Source: an uncultured Elusimicrobiales bacterium (lineage in GTDB: Bacteria; Elusimicrobiota; Elusimicrobia; Elusimicrobiales; Elusimicrobiaceae). Taken from it: 64,000 nucleotides of DNA. Positions 7,220-15,920 of the stretch are shown here, piece after piece. Numbering within the stretch: position 1 is the first letter of the stretch; each line of letters opens with the position of its first letter. The translations under genes were made by a program, and so were the position numbers. The stretch spans positions 186,001 through 250,000 of the forward strand of contig CAKUKI010000002.1 of the NCBI GenBank assembly GCA_934662565.1, read 5' to 3'. The notes under the pieces are model-generated. The model saw only the letters and a list, made by a program, of their open reading frames with translations, did no database searches and had not been told where the DNA came from.

Positions 7220-8410
7220 ATGGCTGATATTTTTGAGAAATGCAAAAACTATAAAGACGCCAAACTGGCCATGCGTATGGGCATTTACGGCTATTTCCAG
7301 CCGATTGAGTCCGCGCAAGGGCCGGAGGTAATGTTGGGCGGCAAAAAGTATATTATGGCAGGTTCCAATAACTACTTGGGCCTAGCCGACGACCCCGAAA
7401 TGAAAAAAGCCGCCGCCGAAGCCGCCCTTAAATACGGTACCGGTTGTGCGGGTTCCCGCTTTTTGAACGGCAACACCAAAGCAGCCGATGCGTTGGAAGA
7501 ACGCTTGGCAAAATTCAAACGCAAAGAAGCCGGATTGATTTTTTCTACCGGATATCAAATGAATTTAGGGGTAGTTTCCTGCCTGATTAAAAAAGGGGAC
7601 TACGCCATTGTGGATAAGCTGGACCACGCCAGCATTTTGGACGGCGTGAAACTTTCCGACGGGGAAATGGTGCGTTTTAAGCACAACGAACCCGGGGATT
7701 TGGACCGCGTTTTATCCAAACTGCCGCCGGAAGCGGGCAAGCTGATTATTGTAGACGGCGTTTTTAGTATGGAAGGGGACATTTGCCCCTTGCCGGACAT
7801 TGTAAAAATTGCCAAAAAATACGGCGCCCGCATCATGGTGGACGACGCCCACGCTACGGGGATTATCGGTAAAACCGGCCGCGGCACTTGCGAATACTTC
7901 GGCTTGGAAAACGGCGAAGTGGATTTAGTGGTGGGTACCTGCTCTAAAACGTTTGCCACAGTGGGCGGTTTTGTGGTGGGGGATGCGGATATTATCCACT
8001 ACATTCGCCACAATGCGCGCAGCCAGATTTTTTCCGCCGCGTTGCCGCCGGCTTGTGTGGCCTCTATTACCAAAGCGTTGGAACTGATTGAAAACGACAC
8101 TTCCCGCCGCGATAATTTGTTCCGCCTGACTGCTAAACTCAAAAAAGGGTTGGAAGATTTAGGCTACGATTTAGGCACCAGCACCACCCCCATTTTGCCG
8201 GTACACGTCGGCAGTAATGAAAACTGCTTCAAAATGTGGCGCTCTTTGCACGAACTGGGCATTTTCTCTAACCCGGTAATTAGCCCTGCCGTGCCCCCCG
8301 GCCATGCGCTGATGCGTTTGACCTTAATGGCCACGCATACGGACGAACACGTTGCAAAAATTATTGACGCCTTCGCCCAAGCGGGCCGCGCCGTAGGCAT
8401 TATTAAATAA
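7220..8410 (+). CDS. spt: Alpha-oxoamine synthase, serine palmitoyltransferase-like
   Basis: A 396-residue PLP-dependent fold-type I enzyme that condenses an amino acid with an acyl-CoA. The GSNNYLGL, GTGCAGSRFLNGN and DDAHATGIIGKTGRGT motifs and the PLP lysine K243 in GTCSKTFATVGG are present. The N-terminal GIYGYFQPIES segment resembles bacterial serine palmitoyltransferases more than KBL or BioF as I remember them, which would make it the first step of sphingolipid synthesis. The start at 7220 is chosen because AGAGG lies upstream; a longer frame from 7172 has no such site. A GNAT protein follows. KBL or BioF activity remains possible, though no bio or tdh gene is near. Confidence 0.75.
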   Translation: MADIFEKCKNYKDAKLAMRMGIYGYFQPIESAQGPEVMLGGKKYIMAGSNNYLGLADDPEMKKAAAEAALKYGTGCAGSRFLNGNTKAADALEERLAKFKRKEAGLIFSTGYQMNLGVVSCLIKKGDYAIVDKLDHASILDGVKLSDGEMVRFKHNEPGDLDRVLSKLPPEAGKLIIVDGVFSMEGDICPLPDIVKIAKKYGARIMVDDAHATGIIGKTGRGTCEYFGLENGEVDLVVGTCSKTFATVGGFVVGDADIIHYIRHNARSQIFSAALPPACVASITKALELIENDTSRRDNLFRLTAKLKKGLEDLGYDLGTSTTPILPVHVGSNENCFKMWRSLHELGIFSNPVISPAVPPGHALMRLTLMATHTDEHVAKIIDAFAQAGRAVGIIK

Positions 8411-8423
8411 GTTTTACACTTAC

Positions 8424-8448
8424 AAAAACCCCGCTCAGGCGGGGTTTT
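8424..8448 (+). terminator. Intrinsic terminator between spt-like and GNAT genes
   Basis: AAAACCCCGC and GCGGGGTTTT arms flank a TCAG loop. The next ribosome-binding site (AGGAGCG) begins only a few bases after it, so partial read-through may feed the GNAT gene. Confidence 0.85.
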
Positions 8449-8461
8449 GTTTAGGAGCGTT

Positions 8462-9568
8462 ATGATTACCGTTTGCGAAGTGACGGATAAAAATTTATCC
8501 CAATTTATTCATTTCCCGTTTGATTTATATAAAAAATCGCCGTATTGGGTGGGGGAGTTAAAGGCCGATACGCGGCGTTTGCTTTCCCCTAAAAACCCGT
8601 TTTGGGCGCACGCCGTCAACAAGATGTTTCTGGCCTATAAAGACGGGGTATTGGCGGGGCGTATTATGGCACTGGTCAACCATGCGCACAATGCGTACCA
8701 CCACGAAAATATCGGCTTTTTCGGCTTTTTTGACGTTATCCAAGATGCGGAGGTTTCCCACGCTTTGTTTAACGCGGGGGAAGCATGGCTCCGCGCACAA
8801 GGGGTGCAGGCGGTGCGCGGGCCGGCCAATCCGTCCAGCAACCATGTGTACGGGTTGCTGGTCAATAAGTTTGATACGATGCCCGCAATTATGATGCCGT
8901 ACAATTTCCCGTATTATGCGGAGCTGATAGAAAAAGAGGGCTTTACCAAAATAAAAGATGTGTTGGCATTCCACCGCACTAAAAACGAGCAGATTTCCCC
9001 GCGGTTCCTAAAAGTGTGCGAGCGTTGTATGCGTGCCAAAGGGATTACGTTGCGGCGCTTAAACCTAAAACATATTGAGCAAGAGGCGGAAATTATCCGC
9101 CGTATTTATAACAGCGCGTGGGCGGAAAACTGGGGTTTTGTGCCCATGACAAAAGAAGAAATGGCCGACGTGGTGCAAGAACTGAAAATGGTGGTACGCC
9201 CCGAAGGGACTTGCGTGTTGGAAGTGGACGGCGAGCCGGCCGGATTTTATATTGCCATACCCAATATGAACCATGCACTCAAAGAGCTGAAAGGCTCGTT
9301 ATGTAATCCGTGGCGCGTGTGGAAAGCCGTGCGCGCGTGGCGGAAAATTAAAGATGCTCGCCTAATTATGTTGGGCGTGGCGCCGCAGTTCCGCCAACGC
9401 GGGATTGATTTGGTGCTGATAAAGCATATTATTGACCATGGGGTAGCCGTTTGGAACGAGGCGGAGCTTTCTTGGGTGTTGGAAGACAACCAAGGGATTA
9501 TCAGGGGGATTGTGGAGTGTGGGTGTTGGGAGGATAAGCGGTATAGGCTTTATCAGAAGAGTTTATAA
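8462..9568 (+). CDS. GNAT-fold N-acyltransferase-like protein, possible ceramide synthase partner
   Basis: A 368-residue protein of the YghO-like type: an N-terminal part with FPFDLYKKSPYWV, a central RGPANPSSNHVYGLLV stretch, and a C-terminal GNAT acyl-CoA domain with AGFYIAIPNM and the VAPQFRQRGIDLVLIKHI pantetheine loop. The start at 8462 has AGGAGCG upstream; a TTG start at 8447 lies inside the terminator and is rejected. From memory, the bacterial ceramide synthase of Caulobacter-type sphingolipid pathways is a GNAT-like protein. Its position directly after a serine palmitoyltransferase-like gene suggests N-acylation of a sphingoid base, but this is inference. A general N-acetyltransferase role is the alternative. 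Confidence 0.65.
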   Translation: MITVCEVTDKNLSQFIHFPFDLYKKSPYWVGELKADTRRLLSPKNPFWAHAVNKMFLAYKDGVLAGRIMALVNHAHNAYHHENIGFFGFFDVIQDAEVSHALFNAGEAWLRAQGVQAVRGPANPSSNHVYGLLVNKFDTMPAIMMPYNFPYYAELIEKEGFTKIKDVLAFHRTKNEQISPRFLKVCERCMRAKGITLRRLNLKHIEQEAEIIRRIYNSAWAENWGFVPMTKEEMADVVQELKMVVRPEGTCVLEVDGEPAGFYIAIPNMNHALKELKGSLCNPWRVWKAVRAWRKIKDARLIMLGVAPQFRQRGIDLVLIKHIIDHGVAVWNEAELSWVLEDNQGIIRGIVECGCWEDKRYRLYQKSL

Positions 9569-9593
9569 CGGCTGTTGGTAAGCGGGAATTTTT

Positions 9594-9636
9594 AACGCAC
9601 AAGGGGAAAAATAACATTTTTCCCCTTGTTTGCGTT
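9594..9636 (+). terminator. Hairpin terminator after the GNAT gene
   Basis: CAAGGGGAAAAA and TTTTTCCCCTTG form a 12-bp stem with the short loop TAACA, extended by AACGCA/TGCGTT. It ends the rightward run that starts at accB. Confidence 0.7.
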
Positions 9637-9802
9637 TGATGGGCCACATTTTTCCACATTTGGCCGTCTGGTCGGTCCCTAGGGGCTAGAGTGAAAGTCC
9701 TTGGGGCGGCGCCCCAAACCCGCCCTTCTTTTTTCATTGCAAAAAAGACCCTGCGGGCCGCCTTTGCAAAAAGCTAGCACCCCGAGCCGCCGTCCGCAGG
9801 AC

Positions 9803-9885
9803 AAATTTATTTTTATACGGGCATTTTACAACTCCCTACGGTCGGACAAGTAAAATGCCTTTATAACTCCGTTAAAAATAAATTT
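9803..9885. repeat. Long interrupted inverted repeat in a non-coding stretch
   Basis: The outer arms AAATTTATTTTT (9803-9814) and AAAAATAAATTT (9874-9885) and the inner arms GGCATTTTAC (9820-9829) and GTAAAATGCC (9850-9859) are perfect. The loop of 20 bases is GC-richer. It has no coding potential and no relation to the neighbouring genes. A MITE-like remnant or a structured RNA are both possible. Confidence 0.7.
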
Positions 9886-10104
9886 TATAGACGGCTTCAA
9901 AGGGGTGCGCTAAACGGCAACGACAACAACAAAAGCAAACAGCAACGGCAAAACGGCAAAAACGAGGGGAAAAAGCACAAAAAAAGCATAAAAATACACA
10001 CCGCTTAATGGGGCGGCTTATCAGTAAAAAATATAAAATAAGTAAAAACCAATAAAAATTAAACGCATGCGGAAAAAGGCTACTCAAAAAATATCCTTAA
10101 AAAA
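9886..10104. other. A-rich non-coding stretch
   Basis: The plus strand is purine-rich with CAACGACAACAACAAAAGC-like runs and no usable frame with a ribosome-binding site. I see no gene here. Confidence 0.5.
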
Positions 10105-10135
10105 TAAAAAAGGGCTCCGCGGTGTGCGGAGCCCT
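10105..10135 (-). terminator. Strong minus-strand terminator
   Basis: AGGGCTCCGC (10111-10120) and GCGGAGCCCT (10126-10135) form a perfect 10-bp stem; the A-run at 10105-10111 is the U-tract of a leftward transcript. It implies a transcription unit to its right (10140-10340). Confidence 0.85.
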
Positions 10136-10343
10136 TACGCAAAAAGAAAATATTAGTTTGTCCCCTGTGATTAAGCTGATATTTCCTTTTTACATATCCC
10201 CCTGTTTTGTCAGCGGACATATCCCCATATCTCCGCTTCCCCCCTTGGTACTGCTTAATTAAAGGATACTCTTTCTCCGCGCATCCGTCCACCTTAAAAA
10301 ATAGTTATTTTGAGCTATCCGTTCGTCGGTGGAATTTGGCGCA
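10105..10343 (-). ncRNA. Possible small RNA or microprotein transcript, unassigned
   Basis: Between the rluD-like gene's terminator and a strong minus-strand terminator (arms 10111-10120 and 10126-10135) lies about 200 bases that would be transcribed leftward. The minus strand carries a near-duplicate GGGGATATGTC / GGGGGATATGT. A 70-codon frame starts at 10292 with AAGGTGG upstream but runs through the terminator hairpin, which argues against translation. I do not recognise 6S, SRP, tmRNA or a known riboswitch. Confidence 0.3.
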
Positions 10344-10344
10344 T

Positions 10345-10371
10345 AAAAAACCGCACTTTTCAGCGCGGTTT
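10345..10371 (-). terminator. Terminator of the enolase-to-rluD run
   Basis: AAACCGC (10348-10354) pairs with GCGGTTT (10365-10371); the plus-strand A-run at 10345-10350 gives the U-tract for leftward transcription. Confidence 0.7.
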
Positions 10372-10376
10372 AGATT

Positions 10377-11291
10377 TTAGTGTTTAGCGGTGCTTACCCG
10401 TTCCCACGCGGCCGTAAAATCCGGCGGAACAGGCGCTTCAAACGCTAAAGGCTCCCCCGTATAGGGGTGGGCAAACTCTACCCGACGGGAATGCAGCATC
10501 AGCCTGTCGGCCGTGGCCCCTTTATACAGCCAGTCCCCCAGTACCGGGTAGCCCAGCCAACTTAAATGCACGCGCAACTGGTTGGTGCGCCCGGTGACGG
10601 GGTGCAACTGCACGCGGGTAAAACCGTTTTTGCGTTCTAATACTTTATATTCCGTAATGGCTTCGCGTCCCATATCGGAGGCTTTAATTTTTCCGCCCGC
10701 CACGCGCCCGATAGGCACATTAATCACGCCTTCGTCGTCCGGAATTTCCCCGCAGGCAATAGAATAATATGTTTTGCGGATTTGGCGGTTGGCAAAAAGT
10801 TCCGTCATACAGTTTTGAAAAATTGCATTTTTGGCAATAACCATTACTCCGCTGGTTTCGCGGTCCAAGCGGTGCACCAGTCCGGCGCGGGGGGTAGACG
10901 GGTCAAACCCAGCGGGGGGAGTAGCCAAAATGACGGATACCAATGTTTCTTCAAACGAAAAGACCGCCTGCGGGTTGGTTTCCCATACCGGACTTTGCGG
11001 GTGGACCAACAGGCCGGCCGGTTTGGCAATTACAAAGAAATCTTCGTCATCATGAATGAGCAAATCTTTCAGTTGAATTTGAGTTTTGGCGGCGGAGGGC
11101 ATTTCAATTTCCACTTTTTCGCCGGAAGTAAGCGGCCAAGAGGGTTTTACGGGTTTGCCGTTTACGGTCACTTTGCCGTCCTTAATCATACGTTGCACCA
11201 AGGCGCGGGGGAAAGTTTCCAGCTCGTCGCACACATAAATATCCAAGCGGCGGGAATATCCGTCAAAAATGAGAGTCTTTTTTTCAGCCAT
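10377..11291 (-). CDS. rluD: RluA/RluD-family pseudouridine synthase
   Basis: A 304-residue enzyme that converts uridines of rRNA (or tRNA) to pseudouridine. An S4-like RNA-binding domain is at the N terminus (SRRLDIYV...VTVNGKPV), and the catalytic HRLDRETSG motif holds the essential Asp. The PVTGRTNQLRVHL segment closes the catalytic domain. The start at 11291 has AAGGA upstream, and the longer frame from 11333 is rejected. The gene overlaps the end of lgt by 8 bases, so they are translationally coupled. The precise substrate (RluD or RluC type) cannot be told. Confidence 0.85.
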   Translation of the reverse strand: MAEKKTLIFDGYSRRLDIYVCDELETFPRALVQRMIKDGKVTVNGKPVKPSWPLTSGEKVEIEMPSAAKTQIQLKDLLIHDDEDFFVIAKPAGLLVHPQSPVWETNPQAVFSFEETLVSVILATPPAGFDPSTPRAGLVHRLDRETSGVMVIAKNAIFQNCMTELFANRQIRKTYYSIACGEIPDDEGVINVPIGRVAGGKIKASDMGREAITEYKVLERKNGFTRVQLHPVTGRTNQLRVHLSWLGYPVLGDWLYKGATADRLMLHSRRVEFAHPYTGEPLAFEAPVPPDFTAAWERVSTAKH

Positions 11292-12069
11292 GTTTGGTTT
11301 CCTTAATAAATAGGGCATATACCGCCACGGCAAGCACCACGGCGCAAACCGCTAATGCCTGTGACGGAGACATCCCCAAGATAAATGCACCGCGGTAATC
11401 CCCGCGGAAAAATTCTATTACAAAACGGATGGCGCTGTATCCGATAATGTAGCGGATTAAAATACTGCCCGCCGTATGTTTTTTTTGATACGCCTTATGC
11501 AGGTAAAAGAATAAAAGCAAATTGCACGCCGTTTCATACAGTTGGGTAGGATGAAGCGGCACCCCCTGTAATTGAACGGGAACCAGCGTGTCCGGATTAG
11601 TGAATGCCACGCCCCACGGCAGCGTGGTGGGTTTGCCGTAGCAGCAGCCGGCCAAAAAACAGCCAATGCGCCCTAGGGCATGCCCCAGCGGCAAGGCCGT
11701 AATTAGAAAGTCCGCCGTCGGCAAAATGGGCAGATGTTTCTTTTTCAGGTACGCATATAAAGACGCCACGGACAAAATCATCCCGCCGAAAAACACAAAC
11801 CCATAGCGGAAATTTTGGAAGATATTGGCTATTTTAGCGGTAAACGTATCGCCCAGCAGCGGCCACGAAAGAATAATGTAAAGCAGTTTACTGCCGATTA
11901 ACGCCCCTAAAAAGGCGATAAAAATAATGTTCCAAAAAGTGTCTTTATCCAACTTAACCGCTTGTAAACGGCGTACCAAATACCACGAGGCCGCCGCATA
12001 GCCCAGCGCGGTCATCACACCGTAGCTGGCCAGTTCAAAAGAGCCTATTTTCAGTAATATGGGGTGCAT
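11284..12069 (-). CDS. lgt: Prolipoprotein diacylglyceryl transferase
   Basis: A 261-residue polytopic membrane enzyme that transfers diacylglycerol from phosphatidylglycerol to the lipobox cysteine of prolipoproteins. The signature HALGRIGCFLAGCCYGKPT and the C-terminal RFVIEFFRGDYRG motif identify it. About seven hydrophobic segments are visible. It acts on lipoproteins such as those at 16954 and 38012. Start and stop abut the MBL-fold gene upstream and the pseudouridine synthase downstream in one leftward operon. Confidence 0.93.
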   Translation of the reverse strand: MHPILLKIGSFELASYGVMTALGYAAASWYLVRRLQAVKLDKDTFWNIIFIAFLGALIGSKLLYIILSWPLLGDTFTAKIANIFQNFRYGFVFFGGMILSVASLYAYLKKKHLPILPTADFLITALPLGHALGRIGCFLAGCCYGKPTTLPWGVAFTNPDTLVPVQLQGVPLHPTQLYETACNLLLFFYLHKAYQKKHTAGSILIRYIIGYSAIRFVIEFFRGDYRGAFILGMSPSQALAVCAVVLAVAVYALFIKETKHG

Positions 12070-12677
12070 TATAAAATATCCTTGTCTTTAATGGCATTAC
12101 GCATAAAGGGGTTTGTTTGGCGTTCATAGCTGATGAACGAGCCCGATTTGCCCCCGTAGCTGTGCCCGGCAAAAATTTGGGTATCGTCTGGCAGTTGGGA
12201 AAGCCGGTACAAACTTTTGCGCATTTCGCGTGGGTCAGAAGACGGCAAGTCCACCCGTCCGCACGCCCCCGGAAAGAGCGTATCTCCGGTAAAAAGGGCA
12301 TCCCCGATTAAAATGCACACGCCGCCTGCCGTATGGCCCGGCGTGGGAATAATATGCACCTTAAACGGCCCAATTTGCAGGTTTTGCTCCCCTTTATAGG
12401 GTTGCAGTACCTCTCCGGGCAAGCCGCTTAACAGTACGTCGTTTTCTTCTATATAAGCGCGCAAACCGTGGGCCTTTAGTAAAGTTTCAGCGGTTTTGAC
12501 GTGGTCAAAGTGTCCGTGGGTAAACAATACGGCCAGCAGGTTTAGCTTTTTGGCTTTTAAGGTTTGCTCCAGGGCGTTCATATCCCAGGCGGGGTCAATC
12601 AGCAGGGCGTTTTCGTCTTGCGTCACCAGATAGGTGCAGTTAGCCATGGGGCCTAAATGGATTACTTCTATATTCAT
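12069..12677 (-). CDS. Metallo-beta-lactamase-fold hydrolase (glyoxalase II-like)
   Basis: A 202-residue hydrolase with the metal-binding THGHFDH motif, a TPGHTAG motif and the GDTLFPG segment, typical of YcbL/GloB2-type proteins. These hydrolyse thioesters such as hydroxyacylglutathione, but the physiological substrate is not predictable from sequence. The stop overlaps the lgt start by one base. It lies between the ftsB/divIC-like gene and lgt in the same leftward run. Confidence 0.85.
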   Translation of the reverse strand: MNIEVIHLGPMANCTYLVTQDENALLIDPAWDMNALEQTLKAKKLNLLAVLFTHGHFDHVKTAETLLKAHGLRAYIEENDVLLSGLPGEVLQPYKGEQNLQIGPFKVHIIPTPGHTAGGVCILIGDALFTGDTLFPGACGRVDLPSSDPREMRKSLYRLSQLPDDTQIFAGHSYGGKSGSFISYERQTNPFMRNAIKDKDIL

Positions 12678-12684
12678 AAAATCC

Positions 12685-12993
12685 TCATTTTTCCGGTTGA
12701 AAACGGAATTCCGTTTCTCCGGTTTTTGTCATGTGGTAGCGGGTGCGGGCCAATTTTTCTAAATAAACGGGGTCTTGTTTTTGCAACAGTTCCAACTCCG
12801 CCGAGAGCGCCTGAAAGTCTTTTTCCAGTTGGACGGTTTGTTTGTTAAGCTTTTTTAATTCCAGTTTATTGTGTACTAAATTGAAAAAACTTCCGCCGAA
12901 AATAACCAAAACCACTGCTGTAATGCTGATGCACCACAGCAGTAGTTTCTTTTTTTGTTGTTGGATAGGTGTTTTAGTGCGGCGGGAAATCAT
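12685..12993 (-). CDS. ftsB: FtsB/DivIC-family septum formation protein
   Basis: A 102-residue bitopic membrane protein with a basic N terminus, a single transmembrane helix at about residues 17-39, and a periplasmic coiled coil followed by the family's DPVYLEKLARTRYHMTKTGE end. It is expected to link FtsQ and FtsL in the divisome. The eno-ftsB order is common in bacteria, and here the start overlaps the end of eno by 4 bases. Confidence 0.85.
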   Translation of the reverse strand: MISRRTKTPIQQQKKKLLLWCISITAVVLVIFGGSFFNLVHNKLELKKLNKQTVQLEKDFQALSAELELLQKQDPVYLEKLARTRYHMTKTGETEFRFQPEK

Positions 12994-14261
12994 TTCTTAA
13001 ACACTTTATCCTTGGCGTAAACCGCTTTGGCGCCCAATTCCGCCTCTATTTGCAGTAAGCGGTTGTATTTGGCGGTCCGTTCCGCGCGGGCCGGTGCGCC
13101 GGTTTTAATAGCACCCGCGTTGGTGGCTACGGCCAAATCGGCAATAAAGCTGTCTTCCGTTTCACCGGAGCGGTGGGAAACAATGGTGGAGTAGCCGGCT
13201 TGATGGGCCTTTAATATCACGTCCACCGTTTCCGAAACCGTACCGATTTGGTTGAGCTTAATTAAAATAGAATTGGCCGCTTTTTGCTCAATCCCTTTTT
13301 GCAAGCGCGTTGGGTTGGTGACAAACAAGTCATCCCCTACCAGATTTATTTTCCGCCCCAGTTGTTGCGTGATGTGCTGCCAACCGGTCCAGTCGTCCTC
13401 TTGCAAGGGGTCTTCTATGGATACAATCGGATAGTTTTGGCACCAATGGGCATAAATATCCGTCATTTGGGCGGAAGTATAGGCGGATTTTTCAAAATGG
13501 TATTGCCCGTCTTTGTAAAATTCGCTGGCGGCGCAATCCGTGGCTAAGGCCATGTCCGGATGACCCGCTTTTTGGGCGGCGCTCAAAATGGTTTTGAAAA
13601 CGTCCTCGTGCTTGGCAATTTTCGGCGCAAATCCGCCCTCGTCCCCCACGGCAATAACCATGCCTTGTTCTTTCAGCAGATTTTTTAAGGTGTGGTACGT
13701 TTCGCACGCGGCGCGCAAGGCCTCGCTAAAGTTGGGCGCGTGCTGGGGTACAATCATAAATTCCTGCACGTCTAGGCCGGAATCCGCATGTTTGCCGCCG
13801 TTAATAATGTTGAGCATAGGGGTAGGCAACAAATAGCCCTCAGTGGGCAGTTCATACACGCGGCGCAGGTGTTCGTAAAGCGGCAGTTTGGCTTGGTGGC
13901 ACCCGGCCCGCAAAACCGCCATGGAAACCGCCAACATGGCATTGGCACCCAAGTTGCTTTTGTTTTCCGTGCCGTCCATGGCAATCAGGCTGTCGTCAAT
14001 TAGGCGGATGTCAAACGGGTTCATACCGGCCAAATGCTGGGAAATTTTATCCACATTGGCCACGGCTTTTAATACGCCTTTGCCGTTGTAGCGCGCGCCG
14101 CCGTCACGCAGTTCCAACGCTTCGTGCGAGCCGGTGGAGGCGCCGCTGGGCACGGCCGCGGTACCTACGGTGCCGTCATCTAAATACACATCTGCCGCAA
14201 CCGTGGGGAAGCCGCGGGAATCTAAAATTTCTCTGGCTGTAATTTTTTTTATACGAGTCAT
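12990..14261 (-). CDS. eno: Enolase
   Basis: A 423-residue glycolytic enzyme interconverting 2-phosphoglycerate and phosphoenolpyruvate. ITAREILDSRGFPTV at the start, GDEGGFAP, SIEDPLQEDDW, VGDDLFVTNP and SHRSGETEDSFIADLAV near the end are all intact. ATG 14261 is chosen with GGAGGGGG just upstream; a GTG at 14267 is less likely. It heads the leftward run eno-ftsB-MBL-lgt-rluD. Together with gpmA at 23698 it covers lower glycolysis. Confidence 0.97.
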   Translation of the reverse strand: MTRIKKITAREILDSRGFPTVAADVYLDDGTVGTAAVPSGASTGSHEALELRDGGARYNGKGVLKAVANVDKISQHLAGMNPFDIRLIDDSLIAMDGTENKSNLGANAMLAVSMAVLRAGCHQAKLPLYEHLRRVYELPTEGYLLPTPMLNIINGGKHADSGLDVQEFMIVPQHAPNFSEALRAACETYHTLKNLLKEQGMVIAVGDEGGFAPKIAKHEDVFKTILSAAQKAGHPDMALATDCAASEFYKDGQYHFEKSAYTSAQMTDIYAHWCQNYPIVSIEDPLQEDDWTGWQHITQQLGRKINLVGDDLFVTNPTRLQKGIEQKAANSILIKLNQIGTVSETVDVILKAHQAGYSTIVSHRSGETEDSFIADLAVATNAGAIKTGAPARAERTAKYNRLLQIEAELGAKAVYAKDKVFKK

Positions 14262-14296
14262 TTTCACCCCCTCCGGTTGCTTAGGAACAACCGGGG

Positions 14297-15784
14297 TTAT
14301 ATAATGCTGTCTATAATTCTTTTGCCTTCTTTAATCAAAGCGGCGGGTATTTTTTCATCCGGGGATTCTGCATACAAACGGATGAGCCGCTCGGTACTGG
14401 ACGGACGGATGGCCAACCAACTGCCACCTTTCAGAATAAACTTAAATCCGTCCGTGGAGTCAATACGCCAAACGGAAGTTTTATTAATGGAAAGCGGCGG
14501 TTTTATATCCAAACGCTCCATAATACGGTTGATTTCCGTTTCCGTTTTAGGCATACTTACTTTTTGGTCATACAACGGTTTGTATTTTTTATAAAAAGCG
14601 TTGCGCAACTGTTTTAAGGTTTTGCCTTCCACCGCCAGCATATCCACAATTAAAAAGCAGGCGAGCAGACCGTCTTTGTCGGGTATATGGTTTGCAAGCG
14701 CAATCCCGCCGGATTCTTCCATACCCATTAAATACTGTCCGGTGGTCATCAGTTCCGTAATGTACTTAAACCCAACCGGTGTTTCGCGCAGCATTAGCCC
14801 GTGGGCTTTGGCTACTTGGTCAAACAGGTTAGACGTAATTACACTGCGGCACACGCGGCCCTTTTTTTGTTTGTTGCGTACAATGTGGTCTAAGAGCATG
14901 GGGATAATTTCGTTGGGGGAAACCCAAGTGCCGTCGGCATCAATAATGCCGAATTTATCACAATCCGGATTGCAGGCAATCCCCAAGTGCATTTTTTTGG
15001 AAGTCACCAGTTTTTTAAGCTCTTCCAAGCTGACCGGACCGGCGTTGGGCACTTTACCACCGAATAAAACATCCGTATTTTCGTGGATGCCTTCCACGGT
15101 AATGCCGTATTTTTCCAGCACCGGACGGAAATAGTTTTTAGCCGTACCGAATAACGGGTCCACCGCAATTTTAAGTTTGGATTTTTTTAACGCCTTTACG
15201 TCCAGCAGTTTTTCCAAGTGGGCAATATATTCTTTGCGTAAATCCTTGGTAATGCAGGCGGCGGCGTTGATGTAATCAAACTCCGTGGAGGAGGCTTTCA
15301 AAATTTGGGCAGAGGGGGAGGGAATGCGGCGTTCAATATCACTGACGATTTCGTTATTGGCAATACCGCCGTAATAAGAAATCCATTTAATCCCGTTTAC
15401 ATAGTATTCACTTTCACTGCCGGTGACTACGATGGCCCCGACGGCACATTCATTTAATACGGTCCATTCCGCTACTGGGGTAGGCAGGGGCAGTTCCGCC
15501 AGATGAACGGTAATCCCGCTTTGCACAAGGGCATTGGCCGCTACGGCCGCAAACTGGCGGGATAAAAAGCGGGTATCGTGCCCGATAAATACGAGCGGTT
15601 TTTTGGGCTTTTTGCCCCGTTCCTGACAGTGTTTTTTATAACCTGTACCTTCAAATCCGTAAAAAGGATGTTCCAAAATATGTTCGGAAATCCCGTAAGC
15701 TAAACGCTGGACGGACTGGGCTGTCATGCCGTCCGCGGTAATGGTTCTAAAACCGGCTGTGCTAAATTTAATTTCTTGGGTCAT
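14297..15784 (-). CDS. Divergent phosphohexomutase (phosphoglucomutase/phosphomannomutase family)
   Basis: A 495-residue alpha-D-phosphohexomutase. The phosphoserine loop, normally TASHNP, reads T121-G-S123-E-S-E, keeping the Ser but losing HNP. The Mg loop, normally DPDADR, reads NPDCDK, so the first Asp is Asn. The sugar-specificity loop MEESGG and the phosphate loop RPSSTERLIRLY are conserved. It may therefore have altered metal handling or substrate. It probably supplies sugar-phosphates for envelope polysaccharide. It ends 35 bases upstream of eno's start, on the same strand. Confidence 0.8.
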   Translation of the reverse strand: MTQEIKFSTAGFRTITADGMTAQSVQRLAYGISEHILEHPFYGFEGTGYKKHCQERGKKPKKPLVFIGHDTRFLSRQFAAVAANALVQSGITVHLAELPLPTPVAEWTVLNECAVGAIVVTGSESEYYVNGIKWISYYGGIANNEIVSDIERRIPSPSAQILKASSTEFDYINAAACITKDLRKEYIAHLEKLLDVKALKKSKLKIAVDPLFGTAKNYFRPVLEKYGITVEGIHENTDVLFGGKVPNAGPVSLEELKKLVTSKKMHLGIACNPDCDKFGIIDADGTWVSPNEIIPMLLDHIVRNKQKKGRVCRSVITSNLFDQVAKAHGLMLRETPVGFKYITELMTTGQYLMGMEESGGIALANHIPDKDGLLACFLIVDMLAVEGKTLKQLRNAFYKKYKPLYDQKVSMPKTETEINRIMERLDIKPPLSINKTSVWRIDSTDGFKFILKGGSWLAIRPSSTERLIRLYAESPDEKIPAALIKEGKRIIDSII

Positions 15785-15920
15785 CGTGCTGGTATTATAC
15801 TAAAATAAAGCAATTTTTTCATCTTTCCGGTAAAACTAATATAAAATAAAGGCTTATAAACTGATTTTACGGTTCTAAAATGCTAAAATAGATAAAAACC
15901 CTATAATAGGAAAGAAAACC

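Noticed and set aside
10080..10292. 70-codon minus-strand frame with AAGGTGG before it
   Set aside because: It reads through a strong terminator hairpin and has no recognised homologue; kept only as a possible RNA.
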